Assembly: GCF_001403615.1 (NCBI RefSeq)
Contig: NZ_LN879451.1
Span: 135,553 to 199,552 of the forward strand
Source of the DNA: Desnuesiella massiliensis
Lineage (GTDB): Bacteria; Bacillota; Clostridia; Clostridiales; Clostridiaceae
DNA: 64,000 nucleotides
Reading direction: 5' to 3'
Below are positions 43,134 to 52,630 of this stretch, piece after piece. Under the pieces are notes generated by a model, which saw only the letters and a program-made list of their open reading frames with translations, was not told the DNA's origin and did no database searches. A program made the position numbers and the translations under genes. Position 1 is the first letter of the stretch. The number at the start of each line of letters is the position of its first letter.

Positions 43134-46100
43134 TTATTTAACCACTTCTACAGCAATATCAAACTTTTCTCCGTTTATATTGCATTCTGTATAGCTAAAT
43201 TCACCATTATAAACTATTTCTAAGGTTAAGGTTTCTTTCTTAATTACCTCAGCAAATTTCTTAACTACTTCTACTAGCATATCATTGTTAGCTACATATA
43301 GGTTAATCTTATCTGCTACTTCAAAACCGCTTTCCTTTCTCATGTTTTGGATCTTGCTTATGATTTCTCTTAAGTGACCTTCTTCTTTTAGAGCTTCTGT
43401 GATAGTTGTATCTAGTACTACTCCTACTTCACCTTCACCAGCAAAAGCATAACCTTCTAATCCTTGCATTGTCACAAGTAAGTTTTCGCTGTTTAGCTCT
43501 ATTTCTGTACCATCTACATTTATAGTTACAGTATTACCCTTTTGGATAGTTTGAGCAAGCTCCATTTGGTTTCTAGCAGCTATTTCTTTTCTTATGCCAG
43601 GTATCATCTTACCATACGCTTTGCCTAGCACAGGTAGATTTGGTTTTATTTCAAAGTTAACATATTTTGAAAGGTCTGCTCCAAATTCTACTTCCTTGAT
43701 ATTTAATTCATCTCTTATTATGTCTCCATAATACTCTGGAAGAGACTTAGCGCTCATAAGCATTTTAGAAAGTGGCTGTCTGTTCTTTATATTAGCTCCA
43801 TTTCTAGCACTTCTTCCTAACTTAACTATTCTATAAGCCATTTCCATTTCTTCTTCTAGCTCTTTGTTAACTAAGTCTTCTCTGTACTCTGGCCATGAGC
43901 ATAGGTGTAAGCTCTCTTCAGCTTTTTGATCTAGATTAACCACTAGATTTTGATATATTTCTTCTGTGATAAATGGAACAAATGGCGCTGCTACTTTGCA
44001 TATAGTCACTAATACTTTATATAATGTTACATAAGCTCCTATCTTATCATCAGTTAATTCTTCACTCCAGTATCTTGCTCTGTTTCTTCTTACATACCAG
44101 TTAGAAAGCTCATCTACAAACTCTTCTATAGATAATGCAGCTTGAGTTATTCTATAGTTTTCTAAATCCTCATCTACGGATTTAACTAAAGTGTTTAATT
44201 TTGATATTATCCACTTATCCATTACATTGTCTGAAGTAAAATCAGCATATTTTGTAGCATCAAACTGATCTATCTCAGCATATAGCACATAGAAGGAGTA
44301 CACATTCCATAAAGTGCTTAGGAACTTTCTTTGAGCCTCTGCCACGTCATCCTTTGAGAATCTTGTTGGAAGCCATGGTGCACTAGCAGTGTAGAAATGC
44401 CATCTTGTAGAATCTGCTCCTTGAGTTTCTATAACATCGATTGGGTCTACTACGTTTCCTTTATGCTTTGACATCTTAATTCCTTGCTTATCTAAAACGT
44501 GTCCTAGCACTACGCAGTTTTCAAAAGGCTTCTTATCAAATATAGATGTAGATATAGCAAGTAATGTATAGAACCATCCTCTTGTTTGGTCTACAGCCTC
44601 TGAAATAAACTGCGCTGGGAAGTTAGCTTCAAATATTTCCTTATTTTCAAAGGGATAGTGATATTGAGCAAAAGGCATGGAGCCTGAGTCGAACCAGCAG
44701 TCTATAACCTCTGCAGTTCTCTTCATTTCCTTACCGCACTTTTCACATTTTAAATGCACATTATCTATATATGGTTTATGAAGTTCTATGCCTTCTGGCA
44801 CATTGATTCCTTTATTCTTTAATTCTTCAACACTGCCTATGCACTCTCTATGACCGCAATCGCATTCCCATATTGGCAGTGGTGTTCCCCAGTATCTGTC
44901 TCTGGATATACCCCAGTCGATTACACCTTCTAAGAATTTACCCATTCTACCCGTTCTCACGTTGTCAGGATACCAGTTTATATTGTTATTGTTCTCTAAA
45001 AGCTTATCTCTTAGAGAAGTCATTCTTACAAACCAGCTTTCCCTTGGATAGTATAATAATGGTGTATCACATCTCCAACAGTGTGGATAGGAGTGTGTAA
45101 ACTTCTCCGATTTATATAGCATATTGTTTTCTTGCATGTACTCAAGGATCTTGGGGTCTGCCTTTTTAACGGAAACCCCTGCCCAAGGCTCTACGCAGTC
45201 AACAAATTTACCTTCTGCATCTACTAGGTTTATTAATGGAAGATTATATTGTTTGCACACTAGGTTATCATCTTCACCATAAGCTGGTGCTGTATGAACT
45301 ATACCTGTACCATCTGTTAGGGTAACGAAGTCTCCATGGATTACTATGAAGGCCTTTTCTTCTGGTGTATAGAACTTAAATAATTGTTCATACTCTAAGC
45401 CTAATATAGCTTCTCCCTTAAATTCCTTAACTACTTCATATTCTACTTCTCCAAGAGCTTTTCCTATTAGCTCCTTTGCTAATATATAAGTCTCTTCTCC
45501 AACCTTGATTTCTGCATAATCATATTTTTTATTTATGGTTAACGCTACGTTAGAAGGTAGTGTCCAAGGAGTTGTTGTCCAAGCTAATATGAACTTGTTT
45601 TCTTCTCCCTTTACTTTAAACTTAACAAAAGCTGTAGATTCCTTTACATCCTTATAGCCTTGAGCTACTTCGTGAGAAGATAGACCTGTTCCACATCTTG
45701 GGCAGTAAGGTAGAACCTTATGTCCTTTGTATAATAGGTTTTTATCCCACATTTGTTTTAATGCCCACCATACAGACTCTATATAGTTGTTATGGTAAGT
45801 AACATAAGGATTATCCATGTCTACCCAGAAGCCTATTTTTTCAGACATATCCTTCCACATGCTTGAATAGGTAAATACGCTTTCCTTACATTGCTTTATG
45901 AAATCTTCTACTCCATACTTTTCTATCTCTTGCTTTCCTGAGATACCAAGCTTCTTTTCGATTTCAAGCTCTACTGGAAGCCCATGAGTATCCCAACCAG
46001 CTTTTCTTAAAACCTTATAGCCTTTCATTACTTTATATCTTGGGATAAGATCCTTCATAACTCTTGTTAAAACGTGGCCTATATGTGGCTTACCATTAGC

Positions 46101-46247
46101 CGTTGGCGGTCCATCATAAAAAGTAAAATATTCTGCATCTGGATTTAAATCAAAATTCTTTTGAACAACATCTTTTTCTTCCCAAAGCTTTAATATATCT
46201 TTTTCTATATCTACAAAGCTCCTTGAAGAGTCAATTTTTTTGTACAT
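43134..46247 (-). CDS. ileS: Isoleucyl-tRNA synthetase
   Basis: A 1037-residue class I synthetase. The HIGH signature is in FYDGPPTANGKPHIGHVLTR (near residue 50) and KMSKS is in KMSKHKGNVVDP (near 600). Editing domain residues such as WTTTPWTLPSN are present, as is the anticodon-binding region. The length and PPTANG form are those of the longer, eukaryote-like IleS2 type, which in characterised cases tolerates mupirocin. ATG with a GGGG-rich site upstream. Controlled by the T-box at 46295-46600. Confidence 0.97.
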   Translation of the reverse strand: MYKKIDSSRSFVDIEKDILKLWEEKDVVQKNFDLNPDAEYFTFYDGPPTANGKPHIGHVLTRVMKDLIPRYKVMKGYKVLRKAGWDTHGLPVELEIEKKLGISGKQEIEKYGVEDFIKQCKESVFTYSSMWKDMSEKIGFWVDMDNPYVTYHNNYIESVWWALKQMWDKNLLYKGHKVLPYCPRCGTGLSSHEVAQGYKDVKESTAFVKFKVKGEENKFILAWTTTPWTLPSNVALTINKKYDYAEIKVGEETYILAKELIGKALGEVEYEVVKEFKGEAILGLEYEQLFKFYTPEEKAFIVIHGDFVTLTDGTGIVHTAPAYGEDDNLVCKQYNLPLINLVDAEGKFVDCVEPWAGVSVKKADPKILEYMQENNMLYKSEKFTHSYPHCWRCDTPLLYYPRESWFVRMTSLRDKLLENNNNINWYPDNVRTGRMGKFLEGVIDWGISRDRYWGTPLPIWECDCGHRECIGSVEELKNKGINVPEGIELHKPYIDNVHLKCEKCGKEMKRTAEVIDCWFDSGSMPFAQYHYPFENKEIFEANFPAQFISEAVDQTRGWFYTLLAISTSIFDKKPFENCVVLGHVLDKQGIKMSKHKGNVVDPIDVIETQGADSTRWHFYTASAPWLPTRFSKDDVAEAQRKFLSTLWNVYSFYVLYAEIDQFDATKYADFTSDNVMDKWIISKLNTLVKSVDEDLENYRITQAALSIEEFVDELSNWYVRRNRARYWSEELTDDKIGAYVTLYKVLVTICKVAAPFVPFITEEIYQNLVVNLDQKAEESLHLCSWPEYREDLVNKELEEEMEMAYRIVKLGRSARNGANIKNRQPLSKMLMSAKSLPEYYGDIIRDELNIKEVEFGADLSKYVNFEIKPNLPVLGKAYGKMIPGIRKEIAARNQMELAQTIQKGNTVTINVDGTEIELNSENLLVTMQGLEGYAFAGEGEVGVVLDTTITEALKEEGHLREIISKIQNMRKESGFEVADKINLYVANNDMLVEVVKKFAEVIKKETLTLEIVYNGEFSYTECNINGEKFDIAVEVVK

Positions 46248-46294
46248 ATTTCTTTCCCCTTTCCATATTCAATATTATGTGCTATTATGTGCTT

Positions 46295-46600
46295 CAAATA
46301 AAAAAACTCCATCCCGCAGGACGAAGTTGTATTCGCTATACCACCTAAAGGTTATACTGCCCTATTTAAATTTTAAATACATATTACACTTACATAGGCA
46401 GCTTATTTCAAGCACATTATTATGCTCTATTCCTTAACGCAGAACTACGGGCTCACTTACTTTAATAGCATATTTCAGCTGCCAACTCCTAGGTGATTTT
46501 CTTTAAATTCTCCCTATGGCTTCGCACCTACCGCCACTCTCTGAAAGGCTTAAACTTAAATACTTTTCCTATTCACAGTTTTTAATTACCTTTGATTATA
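46295..46600 (-). promoter_or_regulatory. T-box leader of ileS
   Basis: On the minus strand a stem I with the AGAGAG and GGUAGGUGCGAAGCC elements (about 46513-46545) is followed by AGGTGGTATAGCG (46334-46346), a close match to the T-box core. A 10-bp terminator hairpin follows (46305-46314 with 46319-46328), then TTTTTTT. Uncharged tRNA binding would favour antitermination. Ile-type triplets occur where the specifier loop should be (GAAATATGC), but I cannot fix the exact codon. Confidence 0.92.
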
Positions 46601-46625
46601 TTATAACTAAAGAATATTGTCAATT

Positions 46626-47021
46626 TCAAAAATTACTCTCTAAAAAGTTTTTTAAGCTACTAAATTCCTTAATGTAGGTTTCCTTAATTCTCTTAACTAT
46701 CTCCTTAGCTGCATCTTCATCGTACATATGTGAAGTTCTATTCCTATCTAACATCATTTCAATCCAAATGTCCCCATCAGAAATCACTCTATGCATAAAG
46801 GCAGTTTTAATAGTACTTCTAGGTGCTAAAGCCTCATCTAAAACTCCCTGATCCTCTAAATATAACTTCATAGCCTTCCAGCTTTGTTCAAAGGTAAATT
46901 CAAACCTTTGAATAATTCCGTCCACTATTATATCATCAGAAATATCCTTTTCTAAGGCTTCCTGTAATCTACTTAAGGCATTAGTAAAATCTTTAATTCT
47001 TTCATTTAATTTTTTACCCAT
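46626..47021 (-). CDS. HI0074-type nucleotidyltransferase substrate-binding protein (HEPN-like)
   Basis: A 131-residue helical protein of the HI0074 family. It carries the RNRTSHMY sequence (R-x4-H-x-Y), the motif that forms the RNase site in HEPN toxins, near residue 94-101. It overlaps the upstream nucleotidyltransferase gene by 8 bp. Such HEPN/MNT pairs act as toxin-antitoxin modules where studied, the nucleotidyltransferase modifying the HEPN toxin. Confidence 0.88.
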   Translation of the reverse strand: MGKKLNERIKDFTNALSRLQEALEKDISDDIIVDGIIQRFEFTFEQSWKAMKLYLEDQGVLDEALAPRSTIKTAFMHRVISDGDIWIEMMLDRNRTSHMYDEDAAKEIVKRIKETYIKEFSSLKNFLESNF

Positions 47022-47307
47022 TATATATGATTACCCCTTCCTCTAATATATTATTTATCAGCTCTTTCTTGCTTATTTCATTAAAAGATAATATATCAAA
47101 ACTCAAGGGAGTAGTTACTTCATTTATATCCATACTAATTTTCGCTAAAACTCGATGAGTAATCTCCTCACCAAATATGCATAGATCTACATCTGAATTA
47201 TATTTATTATCGCCTCTAGCTCTAGAACCAAATAATACTACCTTTTCAATTTGTGAATACTTATCAAAGATTTGTTGCAATTGAAATTTTAATTTATCAT
47301 CCAACAT
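47014..47307 (-). CDS. MNT-type minimal nucleotidyltransferase
   Basis: A protein of 97 residues with the nucleotidyltransferase motif VVLFGSRARGDNKYNSDVDLCIFG (GSxxxG...DxD), the active site of pol-beta-like minimal nucleotidyltransferases. ATG 47307 has GGGAGA upstream; an in-frame start at 47322 does not. Encoded with the HEPN-like protein and probably its antitoxin. Confidence 0.9.
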   Translation of the reverse strand: MLDDKLKFQLQQIFDKYSQIEKVVLFGSRARGDNKYNSDVDLCIFGEEITHRVLAKISMDINEVTTPLSFDILSFNEISKKELINNILEEGVIIYNG

Positions 47308-47449
47308 TATTATATCTCCCATACCAAGAAGTATTAACCTTTATATCCTTTATTATAACACAAAATTGTTATAAAATTAAGGGAAAACAAAAATGCCTTC
47401 CCTTGTAACATGAGATTATTTAGCTGCTTCTAGTATAGTCTCTTTGCTT

Positions 47450-47605
47450 TTATTTATTTGTTGTAGATCCATTAATATTAGTATTAAGCTTATAATCACT
47501 ATTATTAGTAAGTGAAGCATTTAGTGCATCTATGGTTGCACTATCTCCCATATTGTCAATAGCTTTATTTACTTTAACATTTTTGGTTTTCTTATTTCTA
47601 TTCAT
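47450..47605 (-). CDS. 51-residue hypothetical protein
   Basis: A short frame, MNRNKKTKNVKVNKAIDNMG then an Asn/Thr-rich tail ending NGSTTNK. AAAGGAG lies 8 bp before the ATG at 47605, which supports real translation. It is hydrophilic without membrane segment or Cys. It lies between the XRE-TPR gene and the MNT pair, in the same direction. No family recognised; a spore or small regulatory peptide is possible. Confidence 0.5.
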   Translation of the reverse strand: MNRNKKTKNVKVNKAIDNMGDSATIDALNASLTNNSDYKLNTNINGSTTNK

Positions 47606-47692
47606 AAGAAGGACTCCTTTCATACTGTAAACATATATTTATACAGTTATAGCATTTGCATATTATTTATCAATATGCATGGTAAAAAGAGA

Positions 47693-48781
47693 CTACATAG
47701 CCCTATCTTTTAAAGTTCTTACCTCTTCTACTATATCAGTAAACTCCTCATGCTCCCTTATAGGGTCAAGGCTAGGATCTTCAAGCATTTTGCTTATATT
47801 TTCATATAAATTCATAGTAAGTGAGCGTTCTCCCACTTCCATGTCATTAAAGCACCATATATTATTAATCTGCGAAGCCTTATTAATGTCCTGTTTTTTT
47901 ATCTCCCCTAGCATAAGCTTCAACATTTCAATAGCTTTACGCTTATCATTTTTCTGTATATATATTTCAGCTAGATTATAGTACTCCATGAATAAATTTA
48001 GAGCTGTTGCTTGCTTAAATTTAATAGGCAATTGAGAATACCTTTCTGCTATATCAAAATCTTTTTCATATTTTCTGTAGGAACCAGCAAGAGACATGCA
48101 AGTAAGGGATATATCATGAATACTCTTGTATAATTTACTTTGAAGTATTCTTCTTGCTTCTTTAAGCTTACCTTGCCTAATATATACACTAGACAATATA
48201 TCATTAGGATCACAGTGACTCCTATGCATTTTGTTTAGTACTTCTACAGCTTTATCATATTCCTCTAAATCTGAATAAAGCGCTCCTAATTGAAATAATG
48301 ATGGTTCCACCAATTCTACATCCATTGAATTTGCCACTACTTCTTCCAAAAGCTCTATAGAATATTTTATCATATTATTATACTTTTCTTCATCGCCACC
48401 TTTCCAAGAATAGGCGAAAAATAAATAAGCTATTCTAAACTTTAAAAGATAGCTGGAAGGATATTTTTTCATATAATCCTCACTTAATTCTACAGCGGCA
48501 TTAAAATTCTCATTGCTGCTAAAAGCTGCTTCACATTCCTTAAATATTTCTATCACTTCTTCTTTAGATATATCAATTTTAAAATTTAAAAGCTTATCTA
48601 TAGTCACATTAAAAAAGGTAGCCAGCACAGGTAACAAAGTGATATCTGGATAAGAAGCTCCGCTTTCCCATTTTGAGACAGCTGCTGTAGAAACTCCTAT
48701 AAAGCTTGCTAACTGTTCCTGAGTTATGGATTTTTCTTTTCTTAATCTATATATAACTTCTCCTATGATTAATTTATTCAA
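47693..48781 (-). CDS. XRE-family helix-turn-helix regulator with TPR-like repeats
   Basis: A protein of 362 residues with an N-terminal XRE helix-turn-helix (IGEVIYRLRKEKSITQEQLASFIGVSTAAVSKWESGASYPDITLLPVLATFF) and a long helical repeat region (about 90-350) resembling tetratricopeptide repeats, e.g. LGALYSDLEEYDKAVEVLNKM. This layout is common in peptide-responsive or stress regulators of Firmicutes. TTG start at 48781 with GGAG 8 bp upstream. Target unknown. Confidence 0.88.
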   Translation of the reverse strand: MNKLIIGEVIYRLRKEKSITQEQLASFIGVSTAAVSKWESGASYPDITLLPVLATFFNVTIDKLLNFKIDISKEEVIEIFKECEAAFSSNENFNAAVELSEDYMKKYPSSYLLKFRIAYLFFAYSWKGGDEEKYNNMIKYSIELLEEVVANSMDVELVEPSLFQLGALYSDLEEYDKAVEVLNKMHRSHCDPNDILSSVYIRQGKLKEARRILQSKLYKSIHDISLTCMSLAGSYRKYEKDFDIAERYSQLPIKFKQATALNLFMEYYNLAEIYIQKNDKRKAIEMLKLMLGEIKKQDINKASQINNIWCFNDMEVGERSLTMNLYENISKMLEDPSLDPIREHEEFTDIVEEVRTLKDRAM

Positions 48782-48942
48782 AGCAATCACTCCTAAACTA
48801 AATTATATATTTAGTATACAGTAACACCTTTCCCTTACCAATGGACGGGTAGTTGATTATGATGGAAGATAATTAACCTATGGTTAATTTCATATATAAA
48901 TTGCTTTAATCATTAAGAAAAATGAGAATGCTCCAATCACAG

Positions 48943-49428
48943 TTATTCTTCTACAACAACTTTAACTATATATTCCACAAAATGATCTTCGTCCCAACCC
49001 GCATAAATAAAATAAGTGTATTCGCCTGCTTCTTTGGGAACTCTGATACTATCATTAGTCAAATCAATATCTTTAAGAACATAGTTTTCTTTATCTGTTC
49101 CTAAGACTTGCTTTACATTGAAATTTTTTATGTTTTTATTTGAAGATAACATTAACTTCAAATGGCCCTCTCCTGGTACTTTATATGGTTTTATTTTTTT
49201 AGCTACTTCAACTACTCTATATCCTAGATTAGAATTTGAGTTTTTAAAGCTAGACCAATTATATTCATTTTTAGTAGCCTCAAACTTTTTGCCATTAACT
49301 TTAACTATTAAGTTTGGAGCCGATAATGGAAGGTTTATTTGAGTACTTTCATACATGAAAATCAGTATTATTATAAGTAATCCTATTAAAATAAATTTAT
49401 TTTTAGCTATTGATTTATTTTTTTCCAT
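48943..49428 (-). CDS. Hypothetical exported protein
   Basis: A 161-residue protein with a membrane anchor or signal at about 12-27 (FILIGLLIIILIFMYE) and an extracytoplasmic part of mostly strands, with LIVKVNGKKFEATKNEYNW and AGEYTYFIYAGWDEDHFVEYIV. AAAGGAGG precedes the ATG. The C-terminal pattern is loosely like the lipoprotein at 35052, too weak to claim relation. No family recognised. Confidence 0.65.
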   Translation of the reverse strand: MEKNKSIAKNKFILIGLLIIILIFMYESTQINLPLSAPNLIVKVNGKKFEATKNEYNWSSFKNSNSNLGYRVVEVAKKIKPYKVPGEGHLKLMLSSNKNIKNFNVKQVLGTDKENYVLKDIDLTNDSIRVPKEAGEYTYFIYAGWDEDHFVEYIVKVVVEE

Positions 49429-49598
49429 AACAAACCTCCTTTCATATTAATACGTCATAAATCTTGTATAGTTTCTGTTATGTAATTATTGAATAAATGC
49501 TTATTACACCGTTTACATAAAGAGCTAATTAATGATAATATATTTATGTTGAGTAAATTTATACATTTTAAAAATCCTATTAAAGAGGAGGACTAATC

Positions 49599-50597
49599 AT
49601 GCTAATAAAAGAACTTACACAAACCTTCGGGGTAAGTGGATATGAGAGAGAAGTAAGAGAACTAATAAAAACTACTGTAAAGGACTATGCCGACGATATA
49701 ACTGTAGATGCCCTTGGAAACCTAATTGTTTATAAAAAAGGTGTAGGAGAAAATAAGAAAAAAGTAATGGCTGCTGCTCACATGGATGAGATAGGCTTCC
49801 AAGTTATGAAAATCGATGATAAAGGGCTAATTAGAGTTAGGGCCATAGGTGGAATTCCTGTAACTGCTACTGTGATGAACAGAGTTAAATTTAGAAACGG
49901 AACTCCTGGAGTAGTATGGTGCAGTGTTAAAATTGACGACATAAAAAATGACATAAAAAAATTATATATAGATATAGGAGCTCAATCCAAAGAAGCAGCA
50001 GAGAAATGTGTAAAGGTTGGAGACGTGGCTTGCTATGATGGCGAATATTTAGAGCTTCAGGATGATAACTTTATAGCTAAAGCTTTAGACGACAGAATAG
50101 GCTGCTACATAGCTATAGAAGCTTTAAAGAAATTAGAAAAGCCTTATAATGATGTTTATTTTGTATTTACTGTTCAAGAGGAGGTAGGGCTTAGAGGTGC
50201 TACCGTTGCTGCGGAAAGAATAAAGCCTGATTTAGGAATAGCCTTAGATGTTACTGTAGCTCATGACTTCCCTAATTCTGGTGAAGGAAGCAATGCTCTA
50301 GGCGGAGGGGCTGCAATTAAAATTTCAGATGCTTCTGTACTTTGCGATGAGTACCTAGTGGAAGAAATGATTAAATGTGCTGAAGAGAATAATATCAAGT
50401 ACCAAAGAGACATTATTGACGCTGGCGGTACTGACGTTGGAGCTATAAACAAGTCTTACTACGGAGTAAGAGCTTCTGGTATATCCGTAGCTACAAGATA
50501 TGTACATGGACCAAACTGCTTCGTAAATAAGAAAGATACAGAAGCTTGCATAGAATTATTGACTAACTATGTAAATAGAGAGTTTAAATTTGAATAA
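49599..50597 (+). CDS. M42-family aminopeptidase / glutamyl-aminopeptidase-like
   Basis: A 332-residue co-catalytic metallopeptidase of the M42 family. Metal and catalytic residues are seen in AAHMDEIGFQV, the ALDDRIGCYIA segment, FTVQEEVGLRGA (Glu-Glu pair) and DVTVAHDFPN, with RYVHGPNCFV near the end. These large tetrahedral enzymes trim peptides in the cytoplasm. AGAGGAGG lies before the ATG. Monocistronic, with a terminator at 50631. Confidence 0.95.
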   Translation: MLIKELTQTFGVSGYEREVRELIKTTVKDYADDITVDALGNLIVYKKGVGENKKKVMAAAHMDEIGFQVMKIDDKGLIRVRAIGGIPVTATVMNRVKFRNGTPGVVWCSVKIDDIKNDIKKLYIDIGAQSKEAAEKCVKVGDVACYDGEYLELQDDNFIAKALDDRIGCYIAIEALKKLEKPYNDVYFVFTVQEEVGLRGATVAAERIKPDLGIALDVTVAHDFPNSGEGSNALGGGAAIKISDASVLCDEYLVEEMIKCAEENNIKYQRDIIDAGGTDVGAINKSYYGVRASGISVATRYVHGPNCFVNKKDTEACIELLTNYVNREFKFE

Positions 50598-50630
50598 TCC
50601 ATAGTAGAATAGTAAATAAATATTAAAAGA

Positions 50631-50670
50631 CTTTATCCTTGTGCTGTAAAAACACAGGGATAAAGCCTTT
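50631..50670 (+). terminator. Intrinsic terminator of the M42 gene
   Basis: CTTTATCCTTGTG pairs with CACAGGGATAAAG (one G-U) around a 9-nt loop, followed by CCTTTGTTTTT. Confidence 0.85.
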
Positions 50671-50702
50671 GTTTTTATAAACTCATATACGATAAAATTT
50701 AA

Positions 50703-51089
50703 CTATTTTAAAAACCTATATAATATAAAGGCTATTATTAAAACCCATATAGCGGTAATAACCACCCCACCGATAATGCTTCTCGGATTATCTTTATCCT
50801 TTTGAGCATCTGCTTCCAGCCTGCATTTCTCCATTAACTCTAAAGGTACAAGCTTCACTACCAAGGTTACACCCAAGGGTATAAGTATAAGGTCATCTAA
50901 GTATCCTAATATAGGTATAAAATCAGGAATTAAATCTATTGGACTCAATGCATAAGCTATGACAATAGCTGCTAATATCTTGGCAGGTACCGGCATATCT
51001 GGGCTTTTATATGCTAAATATATAGCTTTAAGCTCTCTTTTAAAGTATTCAATTTTCTGCTTTATTATTTCTTTATAATTCTTACTCAC
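50703..51089 (-). CDS. YkvA-family (DUF1232) membrane protein
   Basis: A protein of 128 residues with the DUF1232 core PVPAKILAAIVIAYALSPIDLIPDFIPILGYLDDLILIPLGVTLVVKL, including the SPIDLIPD signature, then a second membrane helix at the C-terminus (VVITAIWVLIIAFILYRF). The GTG at 51089 has AAAGGG upstream; the frame open to 51143 has no such site. Function unknown. Confidence 0.88.
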   Translation of the reverse strand: MSKNYKEIIKQKIEYFKRELKAIYLAYKSPDMPVPAKILAAIVIAYALSPIDLIPDFIPILGYLDDLILIPLGVTLVVKLVPLELMEKCRLEADAQKDKDNPRSIIGGVVITAIWVLIIAFILYRFLK

Positions 51090-51306
51090 TATAGTACCCT
51101 TTCTTTCATGTGTTTTAATATGGTAATATTCCAATTTTAGCATAAATAAAGGATAAATAATATATGGTTTTTATATTTGCTCTATTACACATTATTTATG
51201 TTAAATACAAAATTCAGAATACATATCTACTTTATTCAATAAACTACGATATATTACTTGTAAGAATATATCATAGTTACAAAAAAATATATAAGGAGGT
51301 GTGATT

Positions 51307-52059
51307 ATGCAAGTTCTTTCTTCTCCATATTTCCGAACATCCTTAACATCTTTAAGCTATGTATCTAATAATAATAAAAATATTAAAAATGAAGTCAATC
51401 ACCATATGAACAAAAATAAAAGTATAAATTCGGGAGTACAACTAAAGAAAAATAATTTATTGGAAAACTTAATGAAGCAAAAAGAAAAATTAATGGAAAA
51501 TAAACAGACTATTTTAGATAGAGCAGCTAAGAGAAATACCGATCCTGCGTCGATAAAAGAAAAGCTTGAAGAAATCGACAAACAAATGAAAGAAATCGAC
51601 AAGCAAATAACTAAGCTTCAACTAGAAGAACAACAGAAAAAAATGGGTACTAAAAACAAAGAAGGCAAAAAAGAAAATCTTCAAAATACCTACGATGAAG
51701 ACTCTTCCCATAATAATTTAAGTGATGCCTCTATGGAAAACCTCTTAGAATCTTCTACTACACTAAGAAAAGCTAAACTTTTATCTCGTCAAAGAAAAGA
51801 AGTATCAAGTAAAATAAAAGTCTTAAATGGCGAAATAAGAGCAGATGAAAAAAGAGGTATTAATCCCACTGATAAAAAAGAAGCTGCTACTAAGCTTCAG
51901 AATAATATGGAGTCTATTGAAGAAAAATTTGGAGAGGCATTAAAGGATGCCAAAACCAAGGTTAAACGCAAGCAAATTTTGCATAGCATTGAATATTATA
52001 GAAACAATAACTTAAGCAGTACTAACAAGTTTAATGAGCAAATTAATACTATAGCCTAA
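51307..52059 (+). CDS. Charged coiled-coil protein of unknown function
   Basis: A protein of 250 residues dominated by Lys, Glu and Gln, with predicted long helices; heptad-like runs such as SIKEKLEEIDKQMKEIDKQI lie at about 80-110. No Cys and no membrane segment. A strong AAGGAGG lies 7 bp before the ATG at 51307. The unusual N-terminus (MQVLSSPYFRTSLTSLSYV) is followed by an Asn-rich region. No family recognised; FlxA-like proteins are a distant possibility. Confidence 0.7.
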   Translation: MQVLSSPYFRTSLTSLSYVSNNNKNIKNEVNHHMNKNKSINSGVQLKKNNLLENLMKQKEKLMENKQTILDRAAKRNTDPASIKEKLEEIDKQMKEIDKQITKLQLEEQQKKMGTKNKEGKKENLQNTYDEDSSHNNLSDASMENLLESSTTLRKAKLLSRQRKEVSSKIKVLNGEIRADEKRGINPTDKKEAATKLQNNMESIEEKFGEALKDAKTKVKRKQILHSIEYYRNNNLSSTNKFNEQINTIA

Positions 52060-52072
52060 TTAAACTATTAAA

Positions 52073-52122
52073 AATAAATTTTAACCTATGGAAATCTATC
52101 CATAGGTTAAAATTTATTTTAT
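52073..52122 (+). terminator. Strong intrinsic terminator (20-bp stem)
   Basis: AATAAATTTTAACCTATGGA pairs perfectly with bases 52099-52118 around a 6-nt loop, then TTATTTT. The remaining 52123-52396 contains no recognised feature apart from the binding site of the next gene. Confidence 0.88.
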
Positions 52123-52396
52123 TTCAAGAAGAAATACTATGAGAGTGACTAAAGACGTAGAAATGCTAGGTATCCTGATGATCTATATAAGTGCAATGTA
52201 ACCCAACCTATAGCTAAATTATCCACGGAATAAACAGCTTTACTAAATTCCATTTTACTCAATTTAAGTATGTGTAAGCAAAATTTATCTTATTGAAATT
52301 ATATAAATTTCATGCTTTAATAATATTAATAGATAATATGTATTTATTAATATTATTTATTATTTTAATGATATGAGACTTGAAAGGGAGATAACT

Positions 52397-52609
52397 ATGG
52401 AAAATAATGCAAATGAAATGATTATGGATAAATTGACTAAGGTATGTTTATGCAAAGCTATACCAAGATCTAAAATGAAGGAAGCCATTGCTAATGGTGC
52501 AAGAACTGTAGAAGAGGTTCAAAAGGCTACAGGAGCTGGCTCTGGTGGTTGCTCTGGTAGAAGATGTACTCCAAAGATACAAGAGCTTTTAGATAAATAT
52601 GGAAAGTAG
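52397..52609 (+). CDS. BFD-like [2Fe-2S] domain protein
   Basis: A protein of 70 residues matching the bacterioferritin-associated-ferredoxin-like fold. The Cys residues of VCLCKAIPR (near 17-20) and GAGSGGCSGRRCTPKI (near 52-57) give the C-x-C...C-x4-C cluster pattern. The AGGGAG site defines ATG 52397. Such free BFD proteins are common in clostridia; the redox partner is unknown. Its terminator was interrupted by the IS element that follows. Confidence 0.85.
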   Translation: MENNANEMIMDKLTKVCLCKAIPRSKMKEAIANGARTVEEVQKATGAGSGGCSGRRCTPKIQELLDKYGK

Positions 52610-52610
52610 G

Positions 52611-52630
52611 AAAAAAGCGACCAAGGTCGC
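52611..52630. repeat. Left copy of terminator palindrome flanking the IS
   Basis: AAAAAAGCGACCAAGGTCGC, with the palindromic part (52617-52630) repeated exactly at 54241-54254 on the other side of the element, followed there by TTTTTTT. The original bidirectional terminator was split, leaving 14-bp direct repeats. Confidence 0.8.

Noticed and set aside
48943..49428. Homology between this exported protein and the lipoprotein at 35052
   Set aside because: Only a loose C-terminal resemblance (aromatic-Trp-Asp/Gly pattern) is visible; not enough to call them paralogues.
52123..52396. Possible gene remnant upstream of the BFD-like gene
   Set aside because: Short frames on the plus strand give no recognisable family and lack ribosome binding sites.
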